The notes below the pieces were generated by a model. That model saw nothing but the letters and a program-made list of their open reading frames with translations, searched no databases and had not been told where the DNA came from. The position numbers and the translations under genes are program-made. From the NCBI RefSeq assembly GCF_003688915.1, contig NZ_REFU01000004.1, forward strand, positions 1 to 64,000: a stretch of DNA of 64,000 nucleotides, given 5' to 3'. This document shows positions 1-8,142 of this stretch, one piece after another; the stretch's first letter is position 1; every line of letters starts with the position of its first letter. This DNA comes from Rhodococcus sp. SBT000017 (lineage in GTDB: Bacteria; Actinomycetota; Actinomycetes; Mycobacteriales; Mycobacteriaceae).

Positions 1-1
1 G

Positions 2-333
2 TACACGTCGTTCAGTGGCGCGACATTCCGCAGCGAATACACCACATTTGATAGGCGACGTTCAGCGGCGATTACACCTCGTTCACTGAATCGACGTTCG
101 ACGGCGAGATCATCTCGTTCGATGAGGCGACGTTTAGCAGTCGGCTTGGCACGACGTTTCGTCACGCAACCTTCAGCGCGACCAAAACCTCGTTCGAGAA
201 TCCTCGAGTATGGATAAAGGTTGAGATGGATTGGGACCGTCTCCCCGGTAGTGTGGCCGGACCACTTCCCACGCAACCAGCGTCTGTACATCCCCACGAG
301 TGGCCGCCCGTACCGAAGCCCCTGACAGGGTAG
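2..333 (+). pseudogene. 3' part of a pentapeptide-repeat protein, frameshifted, cut by window start
   Basis: Reading from base 2 gives repeats of the type TSFSGATF / SEYTTF. Shifting frame at about 53-57 (the run looks one G short) continues with TFSGDYTSF, TESTFDGEIISF, DEATF and RHATFSATKTSF, then a tail containing MDWDR and a stop TAG at 331-333. The regular five-residue spacing of Phe/Thr is that of a pentapeptide-repeat quadrilateral helix, and the W/DWD tail resembles the C-terminus of actinobacterial members. The N-terminus lies outside the window. Function unknown; some family members mimic DNA and protect gyrase, but nothing here shows that. The frameshift may be decay or a sequence error. 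Confidence 0.7.
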
Positions 334-775
334 GTGCTGCCGCGACACAGAGCGCCGTCACCATCCGTCGCTCCCGCACAATCGCCCGTCGAAGCTCAAT
401 GACCGGGAGGTGGTCACCGCCTGGTGTCGACGGGCCGGCATGCATTCCCGCCTGCTGGCGGTGCCGGCCACCCTGCGGGCGTCCACCGAATGGAGCTCCG
501 CTGCGCTCCGCACTCAAAAGAGCGAAGGACGTTTTCTCACTCGGTTCTGGCTACCGGCGAGCATTCATCACCCGTGACCTCCGCATCAACCGCCGGCGTC
601 CGCTGCGCTCCCGGCCCAAGGGCTCCGAAAACTTTTCAAAACGCCTCGGCTGAAAACTTTTCGGCCCGACCCTTGACACTCCGGCCCGTGCGCTGACTTC
701 TCTCCTCACGCCAGAAACGGCGAAAAAACGGCAGGGCAAAGGGCCAGGCCACCAGTTGAGAAGGGACGTCACGAC
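334..775. other. non-coding leader region upstream of the 96-aa gene
   Basis: No convincing gene lies here; open frames on both strands have no ribosome site and low-complexity translations. Most of it is the first copy of a leader that recurs at about 9.64-10.09 kb. Matching pieces are at 366-383, 486-525, 559-705 and the ribosome-site region before 776, separated by diverged spacers. It probably holds the promoter and regulatory sequence of the downstream gene. Confidence 0.5.
559..705 (+). repeat. Duplicated leader, copy 1
   Basis: This 147-bp block is almost identical to 9870-10018, differing mainly by single C insertions or deletions. Inside it the 11-mer GAAAACTTTTC occurs twice 26 bp apart, followed by a TTGACA hexamer at 673-678 and ACTTCT 17 bp later, which could form a weak promoter. 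Both copies lie about 70 bp before a small gene starting MHD, with similar sequence up to the ribosome site. It is a shared 5' control region rather than a coding repeat. Confidence 0.75.
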
Positions 776-1066
776 ATGCACGACATCACCACTCGACCGA
801 GGACGGTGGGACTGCGCACGGCGATCATGGTCGCGATCGGTCAGGTACCGGCGCAGGTCAAGACCCACGCACTCGGACAGCTGACCGAAGCGTACGAAGC
901 GGCCTCACGGTACGTCGGGGCCACCGACTACGACCACGACCGGATGGAAGACCTGCACGAGCAGGTGTGCAGTTGGGAAGCCACCGCACGTCGGAGCGGT
1001 GCCACGACCAGCGAGATTCGGGCAGCCAAGACTGCGGGCGGCGTCCGCGCCGCCGCCGAGCAGTAA
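776..1066 (+). CDS. hypothetical protein (96 aa)
   Basis: A 96-residue protein starting MHDITTRPRT, with a GAGAAGGGA ribosome site about 9 bp upstream. It is soluble, with predicted helices (a QLTEAYEAASRYV-type stretch and an acidic/His patch around residues 50-60) and no recognised domain, signal peptide or membrane segment. It is the first gene after leader copy 1 and is followed about 85 bp later by the broken parB-like gene. Coding is supported by the ribosome site and codon bias; function unknown. Confidence 0.6.
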   Translation: MHDITTRPRTVGLRTAIMVAIGQVPAQVKTHALGQLTEAYEAASRYVGATDYDHDRMEDLHEQVCSWEATARRSGATTSEIRAAKTAGGVRAAAEQ

Positions 1067-1152
1067 CCACCAAGGCAGGAAACAAGAAAACCGGACAGCT
1101 TCTATCTGCCGGTGTCTCCAACCGAAGAATCTACCAGGAGAGAGACACCACC

Positions 1153-2850
1153 ATGACCGGCAAGCATCGAAACCACCACCGCCGCAACGAAGCCCCCACG
1201 ACCGGCACCACGCCGGTCGTGGGGCGGGCGAGGAGTTCGCCCGCCTGCACCCAACGCCCTCGAAGTCGGCCCAACGTCCGCGACAAGGTCGACACCGATT
1301 CGGACGAGTTCCGCGCCGTCGTCGCCTCCATCACCGACCACGGTGTGCTCTTGCCGATCCTCGCGCGCCGCGATGGCGACCGAGTCGTCGTCATCGACGG
1401 CCAGGTTCGCACCTCGCCGCTCGCGAAGCCGCGGTCGACAGTGTGCGGTGCTGATCCGTCCGACTGCGAGCAAGGCCAAGGACCGCGAAATCGAACGCCT
1501 CACTCAGCAGGTGAACACCAACGACCGACGCATCGCGCTCACGCAGGTCAGCGGGCGAAGGCAGTGACCGAGATGCTCGATCTCGGTGTCTCGGTGGACG
1601 AAGATCGCCAAAAACCTTGCAGTACGACAAGCGTGACACTGTGAAAACAGCAGGCACAGCGGGCCGCTCGGAAACTGCGCTCGGAGCCTCGATTCCGGAC
1701 AGCTCGACCTCGAGCAGGCCGCAGTCGTGGCCGTCTTCGACGCGACGGCGACACCGCCGCCGTCGAGAAACTACTGAGAGTTACGCGGTACGACTTCCGG
1801 TGGGATGGCGCAGCGGCTCCTCGCAGACCGTGCCGTCCGCAAGGGCCGTACCGCAGCAGGCATCCCCTACGCGAGCGAGGGCTGACCGTCCTCGAGGAAG
1901 AACCGGCTACGGCGACCGGTACCTACGCGCAGACGACCTGGTGACCGCCGACGGTGACCCGGTGACCGAGGCCGTGATCGACGGTGCAGCTGGGCACTGG
2001 GCGGTGTGGCTGTCGAAGGAAGACCAGTTCACCCTCACCGCGACAGGCGAAGTGATCGAGGAGGACAGCATCGACTGGGACACCGAGGACGACCCCGAAG
2101 CCATACCCGACGAGGGGGTTGCACCACCACAAGGACATCACCGCCGCCGAGGTATGGGTGCCGGAAGTACTACACGCCGACCCGACGACGCCGGTGTGAA
2201 GCCGGGACCGATCTCGCGGCCGCGTTGGCCGAACCCGCAGAGAATGTCGATCCCGCCGATGCCGAGGCCGTCGCCCAGGTAGCCGAGCAGAAGCGGCTCG
2301 CGCCGAAGCGGCAGCGAAGGAAACGAACGGGCAGCGCGCCGCCGCACCAAGGCGCTCAACGTCGCATCGCTCGCCTCGACCGTGGTCCGCAAGGATTCGT
2401 GTCGAAGTTCCTCACCCGCAAGACCCTGCGAAGGGTGCTTCGAAGTGGATCACCGACACCCTCGTCGACGAGCCAGGACTGCTCACCAGAACAAAGCCTC
2501 GCAGTACTCGCTGAGCTGCTCGAAGTCGCGGGTGGCCGAGCCGACGACCACCGTCTACGGCGACTGGAAGGAGCGGGCCGCACGTGACGCGCTGGCACCG
2601 GTGATCGACAAGGCCAACGACACCGTGCTCAGGTGATTCTGCTGGCGCAGATCCTCGCCGCCTACGAAGCACGGATGAGCGGGACCGGCAAGGACTGGTG
2701 GAAGCGAGTCGGAGGCTCCAACCAGGACAACTATCTAGGACTGTTTGGCCGAGAACGGCTACGAGCTGACGCCGGTCGAGCAGGTCGCAGCCGGGACGAT
2801 GACCCGAGCAGGCGTACGACGCACTCAACGAGGAAACCGTCACCGACTAG
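1153..2850 (+). pseudogene. ParB/RepB/Spo0J-like partition protein gene with many frameshifts
   Basis: Stitched across frames, the stretch reads as one ParB-like protein of about 560 residues: a ParB nuclease-type N-domain (PNVRDKVDTDSDEFRAVVAS, then DHGVLLPILARRDGDRVVVI), a 'GQVRT-LAARE' motif, a helix-turn-helix region (AVTEMLDLGVS...IAKNLA), a middle domain (QLDLEQAAVVAVF) and a C-domain with KDWWKR and AENGYELTPVEQVAAG, ending at TAG 2848-2850. More than ten frame changes are needed. Those traced are mainly single-base losses near short C or G runs (about 1250, 1270, 1411, 1446). The amino-acid sequence between them is well kept, so this is either a very recent pseudogene or sequencing error. 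An AGGAG ribosome site precedes the ATG. If intact it would act in plasmid segregation. Confidence 0.8.
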
Positions 2851-3002
2851 GACCGACATCGATGGCGGGTACCTGTACGGTGCCCGCCACCGATGGCTCG
2901 GCGTCCCCGGCTCGGGTCGAGGGGCCTGCGGCAGCCCCTCGAGCTCCCCCGCTCGGCGCATCACCGGTGTCCGTTGACGTCGACGCGGGCGGCTCACGCT
3001 CG

Positions 3003-3372
3003 TCAGTGTGCGGCGTTGTACGCCTCTTCTATATCGGCCGGGATGCGGCGCGTTCGCTGATCTTGTAGCCCTGATCGGAACGCCACTGCCGGATCGCGCG
3101 CGTCTGCTCCGGATCACGCTTGACCGATCCGCCGGCCGCTGTCGCAGTCGACGCGGCAGCGGGGGAAGTCTTACGCTTGCGGCCACCGACTCGCGTCGCA
3201 TGCCCGACGTAATAGTCGAGCTTCTTGTGGAACTCGTTCGCGTTCTTCGCTTTTCAGGTCGATCGAGTACTCGACACCGGTTGATCGCGAATTCGATTGT
3301 TTCGCCGGATTCGCCGTCGATGACCGACCCGTCGATATCGTCGACCAACTGAACTGTCACTTGTTTGGCCAC
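3003..3372 (-). pseudogene. lsr2: Lsr2-like nucleoid-associated protein gene, frameshifted
   Basis: The start MAKQVTVQLVDDIDGS and then GETIEFAING match Lsr2, the AT-rich-DNA-binding silencer of actinobacteria. Following the sequence through frame changes near 3278, 3250 and 3040 restores the dimerisation domain (EYSIDLKSENANEFHKKL, YYVGHATRVGGRKRK) and the C-terminal DNA-binding domain (TRAIRQWRSDQGYKISERGR-IPADIEEAY), ending at the TGA complementary to 3003-3005. The total length is that of a normal Lsr2 of about 120 residues. Plasmid-borne copies usually quiet incoming AT-rich DNA. As printed the frame is broken three times. Confidence 0.8.
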
Positions 3373-3799
3373 AGCCGCAGAACCTTTCCATTACACGTTA
3401 CGAAGCGTCCTTGCATTCGTCTCCATGCAGGGTAAACCAGCGTCGATATCCGCATTCTTCATCGACACGAAAGTTTCTACTCGACCTATTCGAAACCGTA
3501 ACTACCTACGACGAAAATACCGCTACGGCAAAGCAATAGCGTTCCAACGCGCTGGGTGCGAACGCATCTCATACGTGTTGCAGTGCAACAGAATCGACCG
3601 CGTGGACGCGCTCGCACGTCCCCGTTCGGGGCCGCCCATATGGGTCACCAATTTGGTCGTACGAGTCGTCCCAGCCTGACATGCCGGGGACCCCGTCCAA
3701 TCAAACCGCGGTCGCACGCTCCAAGACGCGGTTTGACAGTCCACCCTCGTCATGTCGATCGGGGACGTCTCATCCGAACCTTTGGAAGGTGTCCCTGCC
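3373..3799. other. non-coding region between lsr2 and the 85-aa gene
   Basis: There is no supported gene in this 427-bp gap. It is richer in A+T around 3440-3560, which suits the lsr2 promoter on the minus strand. A 9-bp inverted repeat (CAAACCGCG at 3702-3710, CGCGGTTTG at 3727-3735) overlaps a TTGACA at 3733-3738 and may be an operator for the gene that starts at 3800. Confidence 0.5.
3702..3735. promoter_or_regulatory. inverted repeat, possible operator
   Basis: CAAACCGCG (3702-3710) and CGCGGTTTG (3727-3735) are perfect inverted copies 16 bp apart, about 65 bp before the start of the 85-aa gene. The right arm runs into a TTGACA. No clear -10 follows, so the promoter role is tentative. 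Confidence 0.35.
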
Positions 3800-4057
3800 A
3801 TGAACAACAACCTGCTCAACGATCACCAGATCATCACCGATCTCATCGGCAATGCCGCTCAGCTCCCCGCCGAAGATCCGCGCGCGGCCCGGTGGGCCAC
3901 CGAAGCGCTCGCGCTCGCCAGCGCAGCAGAGCTACCCATCCTCATCGAGGAGGCCGAAGGGGTGCTCGGACGGATCGAGCACGACACCACCTGCCGGTGG
4001 TGCGCCGGGCAGCCGGGAGCAGCCATCCCGGTCGGGTCCTTCTGGTGCACCCACTAA
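3800..4057 (+). CDS. hypothetical protein (85 aa) with C-terminal Cys-x2-Cys
   Basis: MNNNLLNDHQ... is the likely start because a GGAAGG ribosome site lies 11 bp upstream; an in-frame ATG at 3752 has none. The protein is mostly helical, then ends in CRWCAGQPG...FWCTH, a CxxC...C arrangement that could bind zinc. A strong intrinsic terminator follows 14 bp after the stop, so this is probably a monocistronic gene. Function unknown. Confidence 0.65.
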   Translation: MNNNLLNDHQIITDLIGNAAQLPAEDPRAARWATEALALASAAELPILIEEAEGVLGRIEHDTTCRWCAGQPGAAIPVGSFWCTH

Positions 4058-4070
4058 GCCCAGGCCCTCC

Positions 4071-4110
4071 GGGTCCCGGTCCCACCACGGGGCCGGGACC
4101 CCCCTTTTTT
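4071..4110 (+). terminator. intrinsic terminator after the 85-aa gene
   Basis: A 13-bp GC stem (GGGTCCCGGTCCC at 4071-4083, GGGGCCGGGACCC at 4089-4101, one G-U type mismatch) with a 5-nt loop is followed by C3 and a run of six T (4105-4110). This is a textbook rho-independent terminator. Confidence 0.9.
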
Positions 4111-4257
4111 GTCTCCCGCACGGTCTGGAATACCACCGACAGCACTGTCGTTGTCGAACTCGACGGCGTTCGATCCCAATGCCCCGGGTACCAACCATCA
4201 GCCGCTACGAGCGGCCACCTGCCGAGAGGCGCACTGGCGAACACCGTCACCCAGCAT

Positions 4258-4300
4258 CGAAACAGGGGCCACGCATCACAGATGAGTGGCCCCTGTTTCG
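4258..4300. terminator. perfect 15-bp hairpin, probable bidirectional terminator
   Basis: The arms CGAAACAGGGGCCAC (4258-4272) and GTGGCCCCTGTTTCG (4286-4300) pair perfectly around a 13-nt loop, followed by TTTG on the plus strand. Between this and the previous terminator (4111-4257) no gene is seen. It separates the 85-aa gene from the next transcription unit. Confidence 0.7.
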
Positions 4301-4413
4301 TTTGAAACGACCCGTCGACGCGGCCACTGCCGCGTCTCCGAAACTTCTCGTCCAGTCATTCGAGTAAATGACTGTTGCCGGAACCGCCGCACCACCCGTG
4401 CGTCCAACCGGAC

Positions 4414-4587
4414 ATGGACGACGACGAGCGCGCAGCCATCCGATCGGAAGGCCACGACCCCGACCACCCGGCCGTCTCTCACGCCCTCGACCAGGTCAAA
4501 CACACCCTCCGCCGGTACCGGCACCTCGCCTGGACCTTCACCAAGGACGACCTCGACGGCGTCTCCATTCCTCGCCGAACGAGCTGA
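4414..4587 (+). CDS. hypothetical protein (57 aa)
   Basis: MDDDERAAIRSEGHDPDHPA... is a short acidic/helical protein ending SIPRRTS. The upstream in-frame ATG at 4375 is possible but reads into low-quality sequence; neither has a strong ribosome site. It sits 77 bp before the ImuA-like gene and may be in the same unit. No family recognised. Confidence 0.45.
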   Translation: MDDDERAAIRSEGHDPDHPAVSHALDQVKHTLRRYRHLAWTFTKDDLDGVSIPRRTS

Positions 4588-4664
4588 CCAGCACATTCGA
4601 CAGTCGAACACCCGTTCGATACGCTGGCGGTAGTTCCTACCGGCACGGCGAAAGGTCGATCCAC

Positions 4665-5519
4665 ATGGCCACCGTCGACGCCATCCCCGACCTCACCGGA
4701 CTCGACAAAGCCACCCAACTCGACGTCCTACGCCGACGGATGGCCACCGTCCCCGGCGGCCGCCGCGACCACGCACCCACCGACCTCCCCACCATCACCG
4801 CACCCGAACCAGCGGCACCCACCGCAGGCAGCACGGACTTCGCGGGCGAGGCCGACGGCTCGGAGCCGCTCAACGCGGCTGTACGCGGCAAAACCCTTCG
4901 CACCATGCCAGTACCACCACCGCTCGCCGCGCTGCTCCCACGCCGAGCTCTGGCCCGCGGAACCGCCGTCACCGTCACCGGTGCCGGGTCCATGCTCATC
5001 GCCCTCGTCGCCGAAGCATCCGCAGCCGGCCACCACGTCGCCCTCATCGGCCAACCACGCCTGAGCCTGCTCGCCGTCCACGAACACGGCGGGGATCTCG
5101 CAAAAGTCCACCTCGTCGATCCAGGGGCAGGGGACCCGCTCGACGCTGCCTCGATCTGTCTCGACGGGCTGGATCTGGTCGTCACCACCGTGCACGGCCG
5201 AGACGTACCACCCACGCGCGCAAGGGCTTTGCTCGCAAGGAATCGTCGACATGCCAGCATCCTGGTCCTCACGGATGGACACATGCCCGGTACCGATCTC
5301 ACGATCGCCTCCACCGTCACCGGCTACGGCGGAATCGAGCAGGGGAGAGGGCGCATCAAATCCATCACCCTCGACACCACCGTCCACGGCCGCGGAACAC
5401 CACACCGCACCGGCCGCTACACACTCACCACCCCCAGCTTCGGCGAGACAGGGCTGCGCTGGACACCCGCACCCGCCGCCGACCTCACCGTCCACCGGCC
5501 CGTCGCCGTCGCGCAATGA
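4665..5519 (+). CDS. ImuA-like (RecA-fold, DNA damage mutagenesis accessory) protein
   Basis: A 284-residue protein from an ATG with GAAAGG 9 bp upstream. The start LDKATQLDVLRRRMATVPG, the core LARGTAVTVTGAGSMLIALV, LDGLDLVVTT and PPTRARALLARNRRHASILV follow the layout of actinobacterial ImuA/ImuA', relatives of RecA that work with ImuB and DnaE2 in error-prone repair. The P-loop position reads GAGSMLIA, lacking the GKT of an active ATPase. Usually the ImuB Y-family polymerase follows; here there is only a 60-aa ORF overlapping by ATGA. It may supply or interfere with the host mutasome. Family assignment fairly good, role inferred. Confidence 0.65.
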   Translation: MATVDAIPDLTGLDKATQLDVLRRRMATVPGGRRDHAPTDLPTITAPEPAAPTAGSTDFAGEADGSEPLNAAVRGKTLRTMPVPPPLAALLPRRALARGTAVTVTGAGSMLIALVAEASAAGHHVALIGQPRLSLLAVHEHGGDLAKVHLVDPGAGDPLDAASICLDGLDLVVTTVHGRDVPPTRARALLARNRRHASILVLTDGHMPGTDLTIASTVTGYGGIEQGRGRIKSITLDTTVHGRGTPHRTGRYTLTTPSFGETGLRWTPAPAADLTVHRPVAVAQ

Positions 5520-5698
5520 CCACCGACAACGAGGCCGGCATCTTCGATGCCTGGCCCACCACCTTCGAGCCACCCACCCGGCGCATCGTGGACCCGCCAA
5601 AATCGGTGAACGTGAATATCGCGCTGGCGATCGGACGATCCGGAGGCGGGCGATTCCGCGACACCACGGCGTTGAAAGTGAGGGCCGAAGGTCTCTAG
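5516..5698 (+). CDS. hypothetical protein (60 aa) coupled to the imuA-like gene
   Basis: The ATG overlaps the previous stop (ATGA), suggesting translational coupling. The sequence (MTTDNEAGIFDAWPTT...) has no recognised domain and does not resemble the N-terminus of ImuB. It may be a remnant or a small partner. Low certainty. Confidence 0.35.
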   Translation: MTTDNEAGIFDAWPTTFEPPTRRIVDPPKSVNVNIALAIGRSGGGRFRDTTALKVRAEGL

Positions 5699-5762
5699 CC
5701 AGTGAAGTGTTGTTGTTGCAAAGCTGTTGCTGGCCATGACGTTACTGACGGCGTCGCTCCGA

Positions 5763-6437
5763 CTACGGACCCTTCGGAGCCAGGCCCTTGTAGGCGGCGT
5801 CGCCTACGAACGCTCGCCGAAGTGTGCCGGCATCTCCGCGGAGTTCACCTGCATCGAGCGCTTGGTCGACGGTGAGGGTACCGGCGACGAGGCCGACGAC
5901 GGTATCGGCCTCGGCCGCCAGAACGGTCTCCGGTCGATGGTCGTCACCGATGCGCGCGCTCGGTCCATCCTCGTCGATACGGAGAACGATGAGCAGGCCC
6001 TCCACCTCGAAGCCAACCTCTACGGACGGCGCTGCCGTTCTCCCATTGAGGATGGCAGGCAGGGCAAGAGTCAGCCATCGTGGCCGGAACTCGTCATCGC
6101 CCCGCCCGGTAGTCAACAGAGGGATGCCCCACCGCCCCAGAGCCTCCATCGGCTCCTTGAGCTCCCTGCCCCATCGCGTCAGTCCATAGAGGACGCCTGC
6201 GTCTCCCAGCACTCGCTCCACAACGCCGGTCTCCTCCATCGTCCGCAGCCGTTCGGCCAGGAGGTTGCTCGCCACGCCCGGCAGGGAGGCTTTCAAGTCG
6301 CTGTATCGCAGGGGGCCTGGCAGCAGCTCGCGCACGATCAGGAGGTTCCAACGGTCTCCGACGATGTCGAGCGCGCGTGCCAGCCCGCAGAACTGGCCAT
6401 AAGATCGACGTGACGCAAGATTGACATTTTCAACCAT
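5763..6437 (-). CDS. HxlR-family transcriptional regulator with C-terminal sterol-carrier-like domain
   Basis: A 224-residue protein. Residues about 15-105 form an HxlR winged helix (YGQFCGLARALDIVGDRWN, LIVRELLPGPLRYSDL, YGLTRWGREL). Residues about 115-215 are the SCP2-like domain often fused to actinobacterial HxlR proteins (FEVEGLLIVLRI...ADTVVGLVAGTLT). The gene is divergent from a DUF1761 membrane protein and its start codon lies inside the promoter of that gene, so it very likely represses it and itself. Such regulators sense oxidants or small molecules; the ligand is unknown. Confidence 0.85.
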   Translation of the reverse strand: MVENVNLASRRSYGQFCGLARALDIVGDRWNLLIVRELLPGPLRYSDLKASLPGVASNLLAERLRTMEETGVVERVLGDAGVLYGLTRWGRELKEPMEALGRWGIPLLTTGRGDDEFRPRWLTLALPAILNGRTAAPSVEVGFEVEGLLIVLRIDEDGPSARIGDDHRPETVLAAEADTVVGLVAGTLTVDQALDAGELRGDAGTLRRAFVGDAAYKGLAPKGP

Positions 6438-6452
6438 GATTGATTATATCAA
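6421..6452 (+). promoter_or_regulatory. promoter and operator of the HxlR/DUF1761 divergon
   Basis: TTGACA at 6421-6426 and TTATAT at 6444-6449 are spaced 17 bp, a near-consensus promoter reading towards the DUF1761 gene. The inverted repeat TTGAT-TAT-ATCAA (6440-6452) covers the -10 box, a typical HxlR operator position. The HxlR start codon (6435-6437) is inside the spacer. Confidence 0.7.
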
Positions 6453-6509
6453 GCGCGGATCACCGTCGCTAGGGGCTGGCCGTGCCCTGGCTATCAGGGA
6501 GGTACAGGC

Positions 6510-6917
6510 ATGGAGATCAGCTGGATTGGTGTGCTCCTCGCGTTCGTCGCGGGGATGGTTGTCGCGATGGCCTGGTACTCAAAGGGTGCCATCGCGGACG
6601 CCTGGGAGGGGCTCACAGGCATCACGCCGGAGAAGAACAAACCTGTCAGAACGCGGAACCTGATCCTGCTCGCCGTGTCTAACGTCGCGACCACCGTCGG
6701 GCTCGCGCTCGCCGTCGGGCTCACATCGGCTGCGACCGGTAACGACTCCGTGTGGATGGCACTGGTGGTTGGGGTCGTCGCCTGGCTGGCACTGTCCGCA
6801 TCGACCCTTCTTCAGCACAACTCGTTCGAGCAGAAGCCACTGAAGCTGACGACCATCAACACCGGCTATCAGCTGGCACTGTTCCTGGCGATCACGCTGG
6901 TGCTGGGACTGTTCTAG
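6510..6917 (+). CDS. DUF1761 family membrane protein
   Basis: A 135-residue protein with four predicted membrane helices (about 5-25, 52-75, 80-100, 115-135) and the AWYSKGAIADAW motif typical of DUF1761. A GGGAGG ribosome site lies 7 bp before the ATG. It is expressed divergently from the HxlR regulator, a pairing common on actinobacterial chromosomes. Function not established for the family. Confidence 0.8.
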   Translation: MEISWIGVLLAFVAGMVVAMAWYSKGAIADAWEGLTGITPEKNKPVRTRNLILLAVSNVATTVGLALAVGLTSAATGNDSVWMALVVGVVAWLALSASTLLQHNSFEQKPLKLTTINTGYQLALFLAITLVLGLF

Positions 6918-7061
6918 TCGTATCGATCCATGACGGGATTGTCACGTCCTAGCGCTGGGGCCGCCCTCGGTCGGAGGTCGGTCGGTTGGATGACGACTTC
7001 ATCCTGAACGGTCACGCTCCAGCAACAGTGACGGACAGGCGAGAGATCTGAGGGCTTGGCC

Positions 7062-7223
7062 ATGGACACCATTGTCGAAGGGACCTTGTTCGCGTGGGCC
7101 CGGACCAGTGTGGGGGATTGGCTTGCGAGCGTGTCGTTTTCGATACCCACGGGCAACAAGAAGGGACGGCTCGACCTCGATCGGCAGTGGGTTCCCGCCG
7201 ATGCGGTCACACCGATCGCTTAA
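7062..7223 (+). CDS. hypothetical protein (53 aa)
   Basis: MDTIVEGTLFAWARTSVGDW...RQWVPADAVTPIA looks like a small actinobacterial conserved protein whose RQW-PADAVxP ending recurs in plasmid and phage genomes. The preceding 144 bp (6918-7061) shows no gene. No clear ribosome site, so the start is uncertain. Confidence 0.45.
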   Translation: MDTIVEGTLFAWARTSVGDWLASVSFSIPTGNKKGRLDLDRQWVPADAVTPIA

Positions 7224-7269
7224 CCGGTCCGGTATTGCGGTACTAGCCGTGTACCGGCATGCTGGTCGC

Positions 7270-7623
7270 ATGACAGCCACCAACGACGTCGACGCACTCA
7301 CCGAACAACGGCAACGCTCCCGCTTCTTCGTTCAGCACCTCACCTACCTCGCCGACAACTACGTCGACCAGGCGCTGGTCAAAGCCGCACTCCTGAATGG
7401 CCTCAGTCAATCCGACACCGCGAAAGCGCTCGGCATGAGCAAGAAGACCGTCAACACACACGCCCGACGCCCCTGGGTGCCGACCGCAGCCGCAAGAGGA
7501 ATCGACCTACCCGACAGCACGCCGCTGTTCCGCTACATCTTCGGATCCGACGACGCCGCAGCCGCAGCCATCACCACCTGCAAACGATACGATCGCGAAC
7601 GTCTCCACATCGAATCATTCTGA
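7270..7623 (+). CDS. HTH-containing hypothetical protein (117 aa)
   Basis: MTATNDVDALTEQRQRSRFF... carries a helix-turn-helix around residues 38-62 (LLNGLSQSDTAKALGMSKKTVNTHA), like a sigma-70 region 4 or LuxR-type HTH. The rest has no known domain. The ATG at 7270 is preferred because the longer frame reads into the previous gene. It may bind DNA and control neighbouring genes, but no target is visible. Confidence 0.65.
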   Translation: MTATNDVDALTEQRQRSRFFVQHLTYLADNYVDQALVKAALLNGLSQSDTAKALGMSKKTVNTHARRPWVPTAAARGIDLPDSTPLFRYIFGSDDAAAAAITTCKRYDRERLHIESF

Positions 7624-7669
7624 GGCGCAGCGCCATCCGTATCGTTGACATCCCAATAAAGGGTCAGCC

Positions 7670-7931
7670 GTGACATCTGCACAGCGCTTCGCCACCGAGC
7701 GGCTCGCAAATGCCCAGTTCGCTCGTGCCTCCACCGAACGGGACGAACCCTGGCCCGCCTGATCGACCGGGGAAGTCCTCGCCGTCGCCGTCATCCTCCG
7801 CGACACCGCAATCCCTCCGCCGCATCGGCTACACCAAAGTCGAAGCGCTCGACCGACTCCGGTACGACATCGACAAATCCGACCTCGACACAGCCGCGCA
7901 ATGGTTCGCCGACCTTCGAGCCCGGCTCTAG
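7670..7931 (+). pseudogene. small conserved protein gene, frameshifted
   Basis: From GTG 7670 the sequence reads SAQRFATERLANAQFARAST, then needs frame changes near 7740, 7772 and about 7810 to give GRTLARLIDRGEVLAVAVIL, RDTA and finally RRIGYTKVEALDRLRYDIDK...QWFADLRARL to TAG at 7929-7931. The pieces form one plausible protein of about 85 residues. Function unknown. The pattern matches the other frameshifted genes at this end of the window. Confidence 0.5.
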
Positions 7932-8142
7932 CCGCACCTGCTACCCGTCCGCATCTACGACAACGCCCAGATCGCCATAGATACCACCACACGCAAACAG
8001 CTCACCAGCTGACACGATTCGCCCCGATGGCGGTCGACACCCAGCAGTATGTCGGCCCCACCTGGCAAGATGACCCCACCAACGGCACACACAACCATTG
8101 ACGACGACAGGTCGATCGACACAATGCGGGGGACCACACCAC

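Noticed and set aside
173..517. minus-strand frame in leader copy 1 that shares RERR-VT residues with a frame in leader copy 2
   Set aside because: The similarity is explained by the duplicated DNA; neither frame has a start signal and the rest does not align.
8027..8101. 24-codon frame MAVDTQQYVGPTWQDD...
   Set aside because: Has an ATG and protein-like residues but no ribosome site; too short to support.
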